15,201 nucleotides of DNA from JAOABV01 sp964473505 (GCA_964473505.1 CAYYPG010000050.1:1-15201); one strand, 5' to 3'; positions 1-7,274 are shown, numbered from the stretch's first letter. Numbers and translations are program-made. The notes: generated from the letters alone by a model not told the origin.

Positions 1-1
1 T

Positions 2-613
2 GTCATCAACCCGCAATTTGATGAGGCTTTGTATTTTTCTGAAGGGCTGGGAATAGTACAGATTGGTGGAAAATGGGGTTATATTGATAAGACCGGCAAA
101 TATGTCATCAACCCGCAATTTGATTTGGCTTGGGATTTTTCTGAAGGGCTGGCAATAGTACAGATTGGTGGAAAATGGGGTTATATTGATAAGACCGGCA
201 AATATGTCATCAACCCGCAATTTGATTGGGCTTGGGATTTTTCTGAAGGGCTGGCAAGAGTAACGATTGGTGGAAAATATGGTTATATTGATAAGACCGG
301 CAAAATTGTCATCAACCCGCAATTTGATGAGGCTTTGTATTTTTCTGAAGGGCTGGGAATAGTACAGATTGGTGGAAAATGGGGTTATATTGATAAGACC
401 GGCAAATATGTCATCAACCCGCAATTTGATTGGGCTTGGGATTTTTCTGAAGGGCTGGCAAGAGTAACGATTGGTGGAAAATATGGTTATATTGATAAGA
501 CCGGCAAAATTGTCATCAACCCGCAATTTGATGAGGCTTGGGATTTTTCTGAAGGGCTGGCAAGCGTAACGATTGGTGGAAAATGGGGTTATATTGATAA
601 GACCGGCAAATAT
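2..613 (+). repeat. 102-bp tandem repeat array, 6 units, in the WG-repeat gene
   Basis: Units begin at 2, 104, 206, 308, 410 and 512 (each starting GTCATCAACCCGCAATTTGA). The period is exactly 102 bp, so the frame is kept. The unit at 2 equals the unit at 308, and the unit at 206 equals the unit at 410, base for base. Differences are confined to a few codons (the EALY/LAWD/WAWD site, IVQ/RVT/SVT, KW/KY). The mosaic of identical non-adjacent units points to recent unequal crossing-over or gene conversion. The array continues beyond the left edge. Confidence 0.95.
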
Positions 614-634
614 GTATGGTATCCGACAAAATAG
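2..634 (+). CDS. WG-repeat protein, 3' part only (5' end beyond window)
   Basis: The frame is open from base 2 to a TAG at 632-634, with no proper start in the window; the first possible start (TTG at 29) lies inside a repeat, so the gene begins upstream. The visible 210 codons are six 34-residue units with the core GGKWGYIDKTGK followed by VINPQFD and FSEGLA, then a short tail GKYVWYPTK. This is the WG-repeat pattern (Gly-Tyr-Ile-Asp, Phe-Asp, Phe-Ser-Glu-Gly-Leu). The family forms repetitive beta-rich domains, often in cell-surface or otherwise poorly characterised proteins; no enzymatic role can be assigned. No catalytic domain, membrane segment or sorting signal is visible in this part, and the protein ends right after the repeats. 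The N-terminus, any signal peptide and the total repeat number cannot be known from here. The family call is confident; function and localisation are not. Confidence 0.9.
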   Translation, partial: VINPQFDEALYFSEGLGIVQIGGKWGYIDKTGKYVINPQFDLAWDFSEGLAIVQIGGKWGYIDKTGKYVINPQFDWAWDFSEGLARVTIGGKYGYIDKTGKIVINPQFDEALYFSEGLGIVQIGGKWGYIDKTGKYVINPQFDWAWDFSEGLARVTIGGKYGYIDKTGKIVINPQFDEAWDFSEGLASVTIGGKWGYIDKTGKYVWYPTK

Positions 635-1168
635 GTTATTTATGAAAAATTATTTGGATTTAGCATTAGATGCGGTAAAATAACTTTTGAAATAATTTTA
701 GAGAGTTGGTAGTGTCTAATATTTTGTGTAAATTCAGTATGGATACGTTAAAGAAAAAAGTATAACTTCGGTTCTGTTTAATATTTAAAAAGGAAAGCAC
801 ACCTATGCAAGAAAAAGCCAATTTCCACAAAAATCTTGACGGTTCCACTTATTAATTCCCATTCTTATACTAAATTCTCTTTGTATTAGAGCTGCCTTGT
901 TCTTTATCATTCCAATACTACTTCTATAATTTTTTGAGTAAAGATAAACATAAAAATTACTAGTTATAATTAGAATTTTAGATAAGGTGGATTTTTAGAT
1001 AACCCATTGTTTTTTATAGAGATATTGCATTTTGTTTTGAAAAGGGGGTATAGTTCCCTCCCTAGCCCTCTGGGTTGCTTAAAAATTAGGTAAGAAAGTA
1101 GTTTTGGAAAGTAGGGTCAAGAGAAATTTTGGATTCGGTTTGAGAGTCGGTTTTGGTAACGATGTAAT

Positions 1169-1191
1169 TGTCAATTTATGCGCAATTGACA
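1169..1191. repeat. Perfect inverted repeat TGTCAATT-N7-AATTGACA
   Basis: Eight-base arms (1169-1176 and 1184-1191) flank the loop TATGCGC. It could be a dyad operator or a small hairpin, but there is no gene beside it to regulate and no T-run that would make it a terminator. Function unknown. Confidence 0.45.
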
Positions 1192-1380
1192 GAATTAATA
1201 TGAATGGAGTTGAGAAAAGCATTCAGGAAATAGTGGCCAAAGTTTTTGGGTTTATTATTTAGGAATCCAGCTACTTTTCTCAGGGCAATGTATTTTACTC
1301 TTTCTGGTATGTAGATAGAGATAAAATGTTGAAAGGTATCAAAGTCCAAATCTCATAATCTTTTATTTGTTATACAAAGA

Positions 1381-1402
1381 TCATTTGTTTAATATCAAAT
1401 GA
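1381..1402. repeat. Perfect inverted repeat TCATTTG-N8-CAAATGA
   Basis: Seven-base arms (1381-1387 and 1396-1402) separated by TTTAATAT, inside the long non-coding stretch. It is AT-rich enough to occur by chance; noted only as visible structure. Confidence 0.3.
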
Positions 1403-1680
1403 AGCGTTTGTCTGGAAAGTTGTGTTTAGTTATTATTTATGAAAATTCGGCAAAGGTCTCTTTTGTTGTTCTGAACTTAATACAAAATCTTCCAGACATA
1501 GATTTTATTAGATGCTAAAACTAAATCAGCATAACATTTCATCGGATTATAGCTTCTCGCAGAGCTTGTTCTTTCCTAAAAACTCTTATTTTGTTATGTC
1601 TCAATTGTTCAACCTGGTTTGGTTGACAAATCGTTTCGGTAAAAGGTAAAAATGACTTTTATTAAGTGTTTTTATGTGAG

Positions 1681-1784
1681 AACTCTGACAAAGACAATAT
1701 CGGTTTAGAAGACATGAAATGCAGAAGCATAATTGTTGATTTTTTCTTATGGGCATTGGTGTCTTTTGAGTATTTTTCAGAGTT
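1681..1784 (+). mobile_element. 104-bp MITE-like element, copy 1
   Basis: This 104-bp stretch recurs in reverse orientation at 13621-13724 with 99 of 104 positions identical by hand alignment (differences at element positions 9, 14, 30, 37 and 83). Its ends are near-perfect terminal inverted repeats, AACTCTGACAAA at the left and ATTTTTCAGAGTT at the right. It is too short for a transposase, although a 39-codon frame starting at the internal ATG (1714) runs through it. Short size, terminal inverted repeats and a second copy in intergenic DNA fit a miniature inverted-repeat element. A target-site duplication is not obvious, so an intergenic repeat of another class remains possible. Confidence 0.65.
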
Positions 1785-1798
1785 TTCTATGTTCACTC

Positions 1799-1826
1799 TT
1801 GACAACCCTTATCTCGTGATTATCAT
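1799..1826 (+). promoter_or_regulatory. Putative sigma70-type promoter upstream of dnaN
   Basis: A perfect -35 box TTGACA (1799-1804) is followed after 16 bases by TATCAT (1821-1826), with an extra TG at 1817-1818. It points at dnaN, which starts about 190 bases downstream, and begins 15 bases after the end of the 104-bp element. The long leader would contain the inverted repeat at 1917-1942. Predicted by eye only. Confidence 0.5.
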
Positions 1827-1916
1827 AGGATGATGATTAAACTTGTTGGACTAACTAATAATTTATTAGAAAGAGATTATTTTAATTATACAATTTATTA
1901 TCTAATGTAGATCAGA

Positions 1917-1942
1917 TGTTAATTATTTATATAAGATTAACA
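1917..1942 (+). promoter_or_regulatory. Inverted repeat TGTTAAT-N12-ATTAACA in the dnaN leader
   Basis: Seven-base perfect arms (1917-1923, 1936-1942) surround an all-A/T (plus one G) spacer and are followed by ATTTTTAT. It lies between the promoter candidate and dnaN, so it could be a dyad operator or a weak leader hairpin. The arms are AT-rich, which limits confidence. Confidence 0.35.
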
Positions 1943-2017
1943 ATTTTTATGTGAGCAGTTTTTAAGGTTTAGCAAAGTGAATTTTCTTTTTTATTATGAT
2001 GGTTTTATGGAGGCACT

Positions 2018-3112
2018 ATGCAATGTGTAATTGAAAAAGAACTGTTTGAGGAAAGTTTAAGTGGTGTTGTCCCGGTTATAATGACCAAAACCGCATATCC
2101 GGTTTTGCAAAATGTGTTTTTAGAAAGCGACGGCGAACAGTTGATTGTTAAAGCCACTGACCTTGATTCATATGTTGAGAGGCGACTACCCTTGGCGGAA
2201 AAGGGTAAACCCGGTAAAGTTATTTTATCCGGAAAAAAATTATTAGAAGCAGTACGAGAATTATCCGCAGATAAATTGTCTTTAACGCTTAAGGATAGTC
2301 GGGTCTATTTAGAAGCCGATGGAAGCACATCTATTTTTTCCGGTTTAGACCCTACAGAATTTCCCGAGGTCCCCGGTCTACCCAAAGATAATGAACTTGA
2401 GTTTCCTTTAGCAACTTTTGAAGAAATTTTCCAAGCAACCAGTTTTGCTATAAGCAAAGATGATAGTCGACCGGTAATGTGTGGTGTCTATTGGACTATT
2501 TCATCAACCGAAACCCGGATGGTGGCAACGGATAGTTATCGTTTGGCTTTTGCTAAAAAGAAAGGACAGTTTGCCGGCAAACTGGAAGCAATTATTGCGC
2601 CCAAAGTTTTTGCATTCTTTCCCAAAGGCGTAGATAAAGTTACGGTTAGTATTGACCAAGCAAAAATTGGAATGGTTTTTCCTAATTCGACAATTATTAC
2701 ACGCTTAATTGAGGGACCTTATCCTGATTATGAACGGATTATGCCTAAAGATTATCCGTTTCGGATGCAAACCAAGGTTGCTAATTTCACTTCGGCACTA
2801 CGCCGGGCAGCAGTTTTTGCTCATCCCATCGGCCGTCTTGTGGTCTTAAATTTATCAACTAAAGAATCAATGATTTTTGCTGAAACCCAGGATTTAGGAC
2901 AAACTACACAATTGTTTGATGCTAATTATGAAGGCGATGAGTTAAAAATTGGTTTTAATGCTGATTATCTTTTAGAAATTCTGAGACACATAGATAGTGA
3001 AGAAGTCGTAATGGAATTCCTCAATCCACTGGCAGCTGGGGTTATAAAGCCGGCTTCATCCCAATCAGATATTGAAAAGATTTACCTCTTAATGCCAATT
3101 CGTCTTGAATAG
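2018..3112 (+). CDS. dnaN: DNA polymerase III subunit beta (sliding clamp)
   Basis: The 364-residue product is the ring-shaped processivity clamp that holds the replicative polymerase on DNA. Family features in order: the N-terminal domain with PVLQNVFLES and KATDLDSYVERR, the SGKKLLEAVREL helix, GLDPTEFPEVP leading into domain 2, the central VATDSYRLAFAKK signature (about residues 170-182), EGPYPDYERIMPKD (about 238-251), a NADYLLEILRHI helix near 315-326, and the C-terminal YLLMPIRLE that forms the partner-binding pocket. Length is normal (about 365-380). The ATG is supported by a strong Shine-Dalgarno GGAGG at 2009-2013, the clearest ribosome site in the window. Unusually, dnaA, recF and gyrB are not adjacent; the gene stands alone between long non-coding stretches. 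The call is secure. Confidence 0.98.
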   Translation: MQCVIEKELFEESLSGVVPVIMTKTAYPVLQNVFLESDGEQLIVKATDLDSYVERRLPLAEKGKPGKVILSGKKLLEAVRELSADKLSLTLKDSRVYLEADGSTSIFSGLDPTEFPEVPGLPKDNELEFPLATFEEIFQATSFAISKDDSRPVMCGVYWTISSTETRMVATDSYRLAFAKKKGQFAGKLEAIIAPKVFAFFPKGVDKVTVSIDQAKIGMVFPNSTIITRLIEGPYPDYERIMPKDYPFRMQTKVANFTSALRRAAVFAHPIGRLVVLNLSTKESMIFAETQDLGQTTQLFDANYEGDELKIGFNADYLLEILRHIDSEEVVMEFLNPLAAGVIKPASSQSDIEKIYLLMPIRLE

Positions 3113-3547
3113 ACCTTAACACCTAAAATTTAAGCACAAAGATACACTAAGTTTTATTACTTTCTGTCTCATTAGCGTCTCTTAAAAATTGTATTACGCA
3201 TCTGAATAAAAAAGCACCCAGTTAAGTTTTCTTAATCTATTTGGAAAATATTACTAATATAGTTGGGTTAAATAATTACAAAGAAATTTAGGTTTTTTAT
3301 TTCCCAAGTGTCATTGGGATATCTTTGTTTATCATTAGATAATTTTCTTGCCTAATACTTTTGTTTTATTGTTTCTCGACATCTTTTCTAAAATTTTTAT
3401 TTAATAGAATGCTATTGTTAGCTCATCTTCTTACCTAAAAATCTTTACCAATTAGCACTTTTCATGCTCTGAAATTTTTATTATCTATATTTATTTTATT
3501 AAGATGTTATCATTAAAAAATTTCTCATCTAAATATTTTAATTCTCC
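3113..3547. other. 435-bp AT-rich gap between dnaN and the C25 gene
   Basis: No open frame of note. It holds a short hairpin at 3302-3319 (TCCCAA, six-base loop, TTGGGA) followed by a T-rich run, which might weakly terminate dnaN transcription. The rest is stop-rich AT sequence with nothing recognisable. Confidence 0.6.
3302..3319 (+). terminator. Weak hairpin after dnaN
   Basis: TCCCAA-GTGTCA-TTGGGA is a perfect 6-bp stem followed by TATCTTTGTTTATC, about 190 bases after the dnaN stop. The tail is not a clean T-run, so termination is uncertain. A similar hairpin (loop GTGTTAAT, right arm GGGATA) occurs at 14867-14886 after lpxH. Confidence 0.3.
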
Positions 3548-3575
3548 GCTGCCAATTGGCAGCTTTTATTTTTTC
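3548..3575 (+). terminator. Rho-independent-type terminator just upstream of the C25 gene
   Basis: The perfect palindrome GCTGCCAATTGGCAGC (3548-3563) gives a GC-rich 6-bp stem with an AATT loop and is followed directly by TTTTATTTTTTC on the + strand. The minus-strand side has no T-run, so it reads as a + strand terminator for transcripts coming from dnaN or the gap. It ends about 20 bases before the next gene, so it insulates that gene from readthrough. An operator function for the palindrome is the alternative. Confidence 0.6.
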
Positions 3576-3582
3576 AGATTTT

Positions 3583-3591
3583 TGTTATAAT
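3583..3591 (+). promoter_or_regulatory. Extended -10 promoter giving a possible leaderless start
   Basis: TGTTATAAT (TG at 3583-3584, TATAAT at 3586-3591) is an ideal extended -10 element. Initiation about 7 bases downstream would fall on or next to the A of the ATG at 3598. No good -35 is visible at normal spacing (TTGGCA at 3556-3561 is 24 bases away), which an extended -10 can tolerate. No Shine-Dalgarno precedes the ATG, consistent with a leaderless message. Confidence 0.5.
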
Positions 3592-3597
3592 TATATT

Positions 3598-6500
3598 ATG
3601 AAATGCTATAGAATTCTAATGCTTCTTTTACTTTTGCTTCTTTCCCATCTTTTTGCTACGGGTGCAAATTATCTTATCATCACCCATGACAATTTCTATG
3701 ATGCGGTAAAGCCTTTAGCCTTATGGAAACAAAAAAAGGGTATGATTTGTAAAATTGTTAAGTTATCTGAAATCGGCGCTGATACCGCAAGCATCAAATC
3801 TTACATTCGGAATGCCTATAATAATTGGACTCCCCGACCTGAATATGTGCTTTTAGTTGGTGACCGCAACTTCATTCCCTTAGGTATGTATTATCCCAAT
3901 TGGATTCTTTATTATCCTTGGCGCGGAACTTGGACTGATCAGTATTATATTAATCTTACAGAAACGAATGATTTTCGTGATGACTTATTTCTTGGTCGCT
4001 TACCGTGTTCAACACCTACTGAATGTTCGATTATGGTAAATAAAACCATTTATTATGAGCAAGGTAAAGGACTAAGTAAAGGCGATTGGTTTATCAAAGC
4101 AACCGGAATTGCCCGGGACCGTAGAGAAAATAACCAATGCTTTGATAGTTGCTATCTTACCGCAATTAGACAGATTCAGCGTAGGCTTTCAAATTTTGGT
4201 TTTGTTCAGGTGGATACGCTTTTTACCTCTAATAATGCTGATTTTAATGTTGTTGAAGAATCGGTAACGCGGGGACGAAATTTTGTTGTCTATCGTGGTA
4301 GCACACTCTCCTCAACCGATAACTGGAACAATCCATTTGCCGTCCGACCCGAACAAATCCGAAATGATTCTATGCCCGCAGTAGTAATTTCTCCCACCTG
4401 TCGCACGATGTTCTTTCCCGAACATTTACCATCTTATCCCGAACCGCCAACTGCTGCCGCAAAGAGATGGTTAAAGCAAGGAACGGTTAATATACCCCGA
4501 GGCGCAGTTGCATTCTTCGGAACGACAACACATTATCACGCTGGTTTTGATACATTTCAAACTTTTTGGCGAAATGCCGCAGGACTGAAATTCTTTCAGA
4601 CTATTACCCAGGAGGCCGTATATGTCTTAGGCGAAGCAATCAAAAGAACCAAAGATAGTGTTTTAGTCTGTTGTTCGCTGTTAACCGTTGACCGATTAAA
4701 CCATACTACAGCGTGTTCTGTTGCTTATATGGAATGGAACTTGTTAGGCGATCCGTCATTAAACCTTTGGACCAATATGCCTCAATTGATGTCCGTCGTT
4801 CACGAGACAATTATTGATGTCGCTCCGCAGATATTCAGGGTCACGGTTCGTGATTCCTTTAGTTATCTTCCACTTTCCCATGCATTGGTCACGCTAATAA
4901 AAGATTCAGTTATCTATCAATATCAATATACTAATGAGTTAGGCGTTGTTGAATTTTCAATATATCCCCAAACATACGGCACTATGTCTGTCACCGCTAC
5001 CAAACGGGGTTATCAAGCATATGATAAAAATGTATTAACCTGTTGGAGAAATGATGTTGGCGTTATTGAGATTATCCAACCTCGAGAAATTGTTGATTCC
5101 GTTTCTGAAAAGCTTATACCTTGTGCGAAGATAAAGAACTTCGGCTTACAATCAGCAACCTTCTATGTTCAATTCCAGATTGGCGATTGGTCAAGTATCC
5201 AACGGATTGAAAATTTATCACCACAAGAAGAGATCTCAGTTTCCTTTGATACTTGGATTATTGGACCGCGGGGAAATTATACTGCTAAATGTTTTACCCG
5301 GCTAACCAATGACATGGTTTTAGAAAATGATACTTTAAAATTACATTTTACGGTTGTCCCTTATCTTGTTGGTTGGATACAAAAAGAACCCTTACCATCT
5401 CAAATACCTCATCAGTTTGTCAGTTATGGCGGCGCTTTGGTAAGCGACGGCAATTATCTGTATGCTTTTCGTGGCAACAAATCTAATGAATTCTATAAAT
5501 ATTCCATTGATGATAATAAATGGATATTAGTTGAGTCGATTCCCTTTGGCCGAAAACCCAATAACCCTATGCATATAAATCGAAAACAAGTTGGTAATGG
5601 TGCCTCACTCTGTTTTGACGGCGTTAATACAATTTATGCCACTAAAGGTGCTGGAACCAGAGAATTATGGGCATATAATATCGCGACAAATTCTTGGACT
5701 CAAAAAGCCTTTGTTCCGGCAATAATCAAACGCGGACTTCGTGGCGGCACCTCGATTGTTTTTTGTAATAATAAACTTTATCTTTTAGCCGGAGAACAAA
5801 GTCGCCGCGCAAAGACCAATTTCTTATGCTATGACCCACTTGCTGATACCTTAAATGGTGAGCCTTGGCAACCATTAAATTCGACTCCACTTCAACCGGA
5901 CAATCGAACTTTTCGCAATGGTAGTTGTCTTGTAGTTGTCGGAGAGAAAATCTATGCACTTAAAGGTTGGGGTAGACGCAACTATTTCTATGCTTACGAT
6001 ATACCAAATGCAACCTGGAAAATAAAAGAAACCTTACCCCAAAATCATCCTCAATTAAACCAAAAAAATAAAGTAAAAAACGGCGCGGCAATGACAACTG
6101 ATGGCGAAGTAATTTATGCGATAAAAGGATTTGGTAAAAATGAATTCTGGCTATATTTACCTTCAAAAGTAAAGTCAAGCGCCAATGCCAATCATAATAC
6201 AGGAAGTTGGCTACCTTTAGATACTATCCCGAGATTACATGAAAAATCAGTACCAAAGTATGGTGCCGCACTGACTTATGCGCGAGGTAAGGTCTATCTT
6301 TTAAAAGGCAACAATACATCTGAATTCTGGCAATATACGCCACCCAGTAACAAGTCTACTTATGCATGGCAAATTATAAAATCTAACTCCAACAATTATG
6401 ATAGCACTTCTCATAACGCATCGTCATTTAATATAAAACCAGTGCTTTTCATAACAAATTCAACCATTAACTTTCAGGTATCTTCTGCCGGCAAAGTATC

Positions 6501-6672
6501 GATTAAACTGTACAATGTTTACGGAAAATGTATTAAAATCTTATCAGATGCATATTTTGATGTCGGAACTCATCAAATCCAATTCGATTTTTCCAATCTT
6601 GCTAAAGGCATCTATTTTATAAAATACAAAGATATTACCAGCATAAGCACATTAAAATTAATCAAACAATAA
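3598..6672 (+). CDS. Secreted gingipain-like (peptidase C25) protein with Kelch-like propeller and sorting domain
   Basis: The ATG at 3598 gives 1024 residues starting MKCYRIL plus a leucine run, a classic signal peptide (about 1-22). A longer frame from TTG at 3556 would place residues before the signal and would translate the terminator palindrome, so it was not used. Domains: a C25-type region (about 23-395) with YLIITHDNF, VLLVGDRNFIPLG, LGRLP, the cysteine in ISPTCRT (C268), GAVAFFGTT and NLLGDPSLNLW; a beta-rich segment with a regulatory-like fold (about 400-485) and a CARDB-like segment (about 490-590); six Kelch-like blades, each with a (I/L/V)Y-x-x-(K/R/A)G core (about 621, 679, 727, 785, 839, 899); and an 80-residue C-terminal domain (about 944-1024) with VSIKLYNVYGK and LAKGIYFIKY, matching type IX sorting domains. 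The protein is probably exported across the outer membrane and anchored or released there. The histidine expected in the C25 catalytic motif seems absent (YRGST, 232-236), so peptidase activity is doubtful. Confidence 0.85.
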   Translation: MKCYRILMLLLLLLLSHLFATGANYLIITHDNFYDAVKPLALWKQKKGMICKIVKLSEIGADTASIKSYIRNAYNNWTPRPEYVLLVGDRNFIPLGMYYPNWILYYPWRGTWTDQYYINLTETNDFRDDLFLGRLPCSTPTECSIMVNKTIYYEQGKGLSKGDWFIKATGIARDRRENNQCFDSCYLTAIRQIQRRLSNFGFVQVDTLFTSNNADFNVVEESVTRGRNFVVYRGSTLSSTDNWNNPFAVRPEQIRNDSMPAVVISPTCRTMFFPEHLPSYPEPPTAAAKRWLKQGTVNIPRGAVAFFGTTTHYHAGFDTFQTFWRNAAGLKFFQTITQEAVYVLGEAIKRTKDSVLVCCSLLTVDRLNHTTACSVAYMEWNLLGDPSLNLWTNMPQLMSVVHETIIDVAPQIFRVTVRDSFSYLPLSHALVTLIKDSVIYQYQYTNELGVVEFSIYPQTYGTMSVTATKRGYQAYDKNVLTCWRNDVGVIEIIQPREIVDSVSEKLIPCAKIKNFGLQSATFYVQFQIGDWSSIQRIENLSPQEEISVSFDTWIIGPRGNYTAKCFTRLTNDMVLENDTLKLHFTVVPYLVGWIQKEPLPSQIPHQFVSYGGALVSDGNYLYAFRGNKSNEFYKYSIDDNKWILVESIPFGRKPNNPMHINRKQVGNGASLCFDGVNTIYATKGAGTRELWAYNIATNSWTQKAFVPAIIKRGLRGGTSIVFCNNKLYLLAGEQSRRAKTNFLCYDPLADTLNGEPWQPLNSTPLQPDNRTFRNGSCLVVVGEKIYALKGWGRRNYFYAYDIPNATWKIKETLPQNHPQLNQKNKVKNGAAMTTDGEVIYAIKGFGKNEFWLYLPSKVKSSANANHNTGSWLPLDTIPRLHEKSVPKYGAALTYARGKVYLLKGNNTSEFWQYTPPSNKSTYAWQIIKSNSNNYDSTSHNASSFNIKPVLFITNSTINFQVSSAGKVSIKLYNVYGKCIKILSDAYFDVGTHQIQFDFSNLAKGIYFIKYKDITSISTLKLIKQ

Positions 6673-7019
6673 AAATCAGTAAATTCAATAATACCAGATA
6701 AAATTCCAGGGCGTATACGCACAAAAAATTATACCGCCATCTTTCTAACTTAGCGAATTTTTTTCCTTGACGAATTGTTTTTTTTTGATTATATTCTATC
6801 TGTAAAAACAGCAAAGAGATGGTGACGAAAATTATTTTTATAGCCGACGTTGTTAAAAAGAAAGACAGCCTAATTTGAAACTCTTAACAGAATGAAAAGT
6901 TGGAAAATAAATTACTATTACTATTTTGGGATTTTTTAACCTAAGAAAAATGTTTATACTGAACACTCTTGTGCCGGGATTATATTCTGGTAAGAAAATA
7001 TAAATATAAAGGAAGGTAA
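6673..7019. other. 347-bp leader region of the kor operon
   Basis: It holds a 10-bp palindrome GCGTATACGC (6711-6720) shortly after the C25 stop, the promoter at 6767-6795, and then about 225 bases of AT-rich leader. A 19-codon frame (ATG 6819 to TGA 6878, starting MVTKIIFIADVV) lies in the leader; it is too short to call a gene, though it could be a leader peptide. No riboswitch fold was recognised. Confidence 0.5.
6767..6795 (+). promoter_or_regulatory. Putative sigma70-type promoter of the kor operon
   Basis: TTGACG (6767-6772), a 17-base spacer and TATATT (6790-6795) form a near-consensus promoter pointing at korD. It is the best-spaced promoter seen in the window. The transcript would carry a leader of more than 200 bases. 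By-eye prediction. Confidence 0.6.
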
Positions 7020-7274
7020 TTGTCCGTAATGAAAAAACAACACCCCAAACCAGTCGTGACCAAAAATAGCTCAGGCATTGAGATTGCAGTAATTAAAGAG
7101 TTTTGTAAAGGTTGCGGTATCTGTGTTGAATTTTGTCCGAAAGATGTTTTAACCATCGGTTCTGATTTAAAGGTCAATGTCAGCAAGGTTGAGGCTTGTA
7201 ATGGCGATATGTTATGTGAATTGCGCTGTCCTGATTTTGCAATATTTGTAACTAAACCTCCTAAAAACAAATGA
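7020..7274 (+). CDS. korD: 2-oxoacid:ferredoxin oxidoreductase, delta (ferredoxin-like) subunit
   Basis: This 84-residue 4Fe-4S protein passes electrons from the TPP-binding catalytic subunits to ferredoxin. The first cluster motif is complete: C29-x2-C32-x2-C35-x3-C39-P (CKGCGICVEFCP). The second reads C60-NGD-ML-C66-ELR-C70-P, so the second cysteine is replaced by Asp63. Asp at this position is a known cluster ligand in some ferredoxins (Pyrococcus furiosus). ELRCPDFAI is typical of KorD. The start is TTG at 7020 with AAAGGA seven bases upstream; ATG at 7029 is an alternative that would put the purine-rich AAGGAAGG at 12-16 bases. It is the first gene of korDABC. The 2-oxoacid substrate (2-oxoglutarate or another) cannot be decided from sequence. 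Confidence 0.92.
   Translation: MSVMKKQHPKPVVTKNSSGIEIAVIKEFCKGCGICVEFCPKDVLTIGSDLKVNVSKVEACNGDMLCELRCPDFAIFVTKPPKNK

Larger units (their letters stand above)
635..2017. other. 1.4-kb stretch without a convincing gene
   Basis: All frames are broken by frequent stops; the longest is a 60-codon minus-strand ORF (666-848) with no recognisable motif. What can be seen: a G-run followed by a C-rich patch at 1040-1072; perfect inverted repeats at 1169-1191 and 1381-1402; one copy of a 104-bp element at 1681-1784; a promoter-like pair at 1799-1826; and an AT-rich stretch (about 1845-1945) with an inverted repeat at 1917-1942 just before dnaN. No tRNA-like fold and no matches to the DnaA-box consensus TTATCCACA were found by eye. 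It may be decayed DNA, or may hold an untranslated RNA that cannot be recognised by eye. Confidence 0.7.

Noticed and set aside
2..613. CRISPR array reading of the 102-bp repeats
   Set aside because: Units are contiguous, in frame and translate to WG repeats; there are no unique spacers.
666..848. 60-codon minus-strand ORF in the first intergenic block
   Set aside because: No ribosome site, no recognisable motif, and a composition expected from AT-rich non-coding DNA.
1216..1372. Possible pseudogene fragments around NPATFLRAMYFTLSGM
   Set aside because: Short readable pieces in different frames separated by stops, with no family I can name.
635..2017. DnaA boxes or tRNA genes in the long non-coding block
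   Set aside because: The nearest DnaA-box-like site (TTATACAAA near 1370) has two mismatches and is single; no tRNA arm pattern was found.
3556..3597. Upstream TTG start adding 14 residues to the C25 protein
   Set aside because: It would place a polar/aromatic extension before a good signal peptide and translate through the terminator palindrome; ATG 3598 fits much better.
5726..6178. Two minus-strand ORFs inside the C25 gene (5726-5959, 5960-6178)
   Set aside because: Antisense shadows of a strongly supported gene with clear domains.
6819..6878. 19-codon leader frame MVTKIIFIADVV...
   Set aside because: Too short to call a gene and with poor ribosome-site spacing; kept only as a note under the kor leader.
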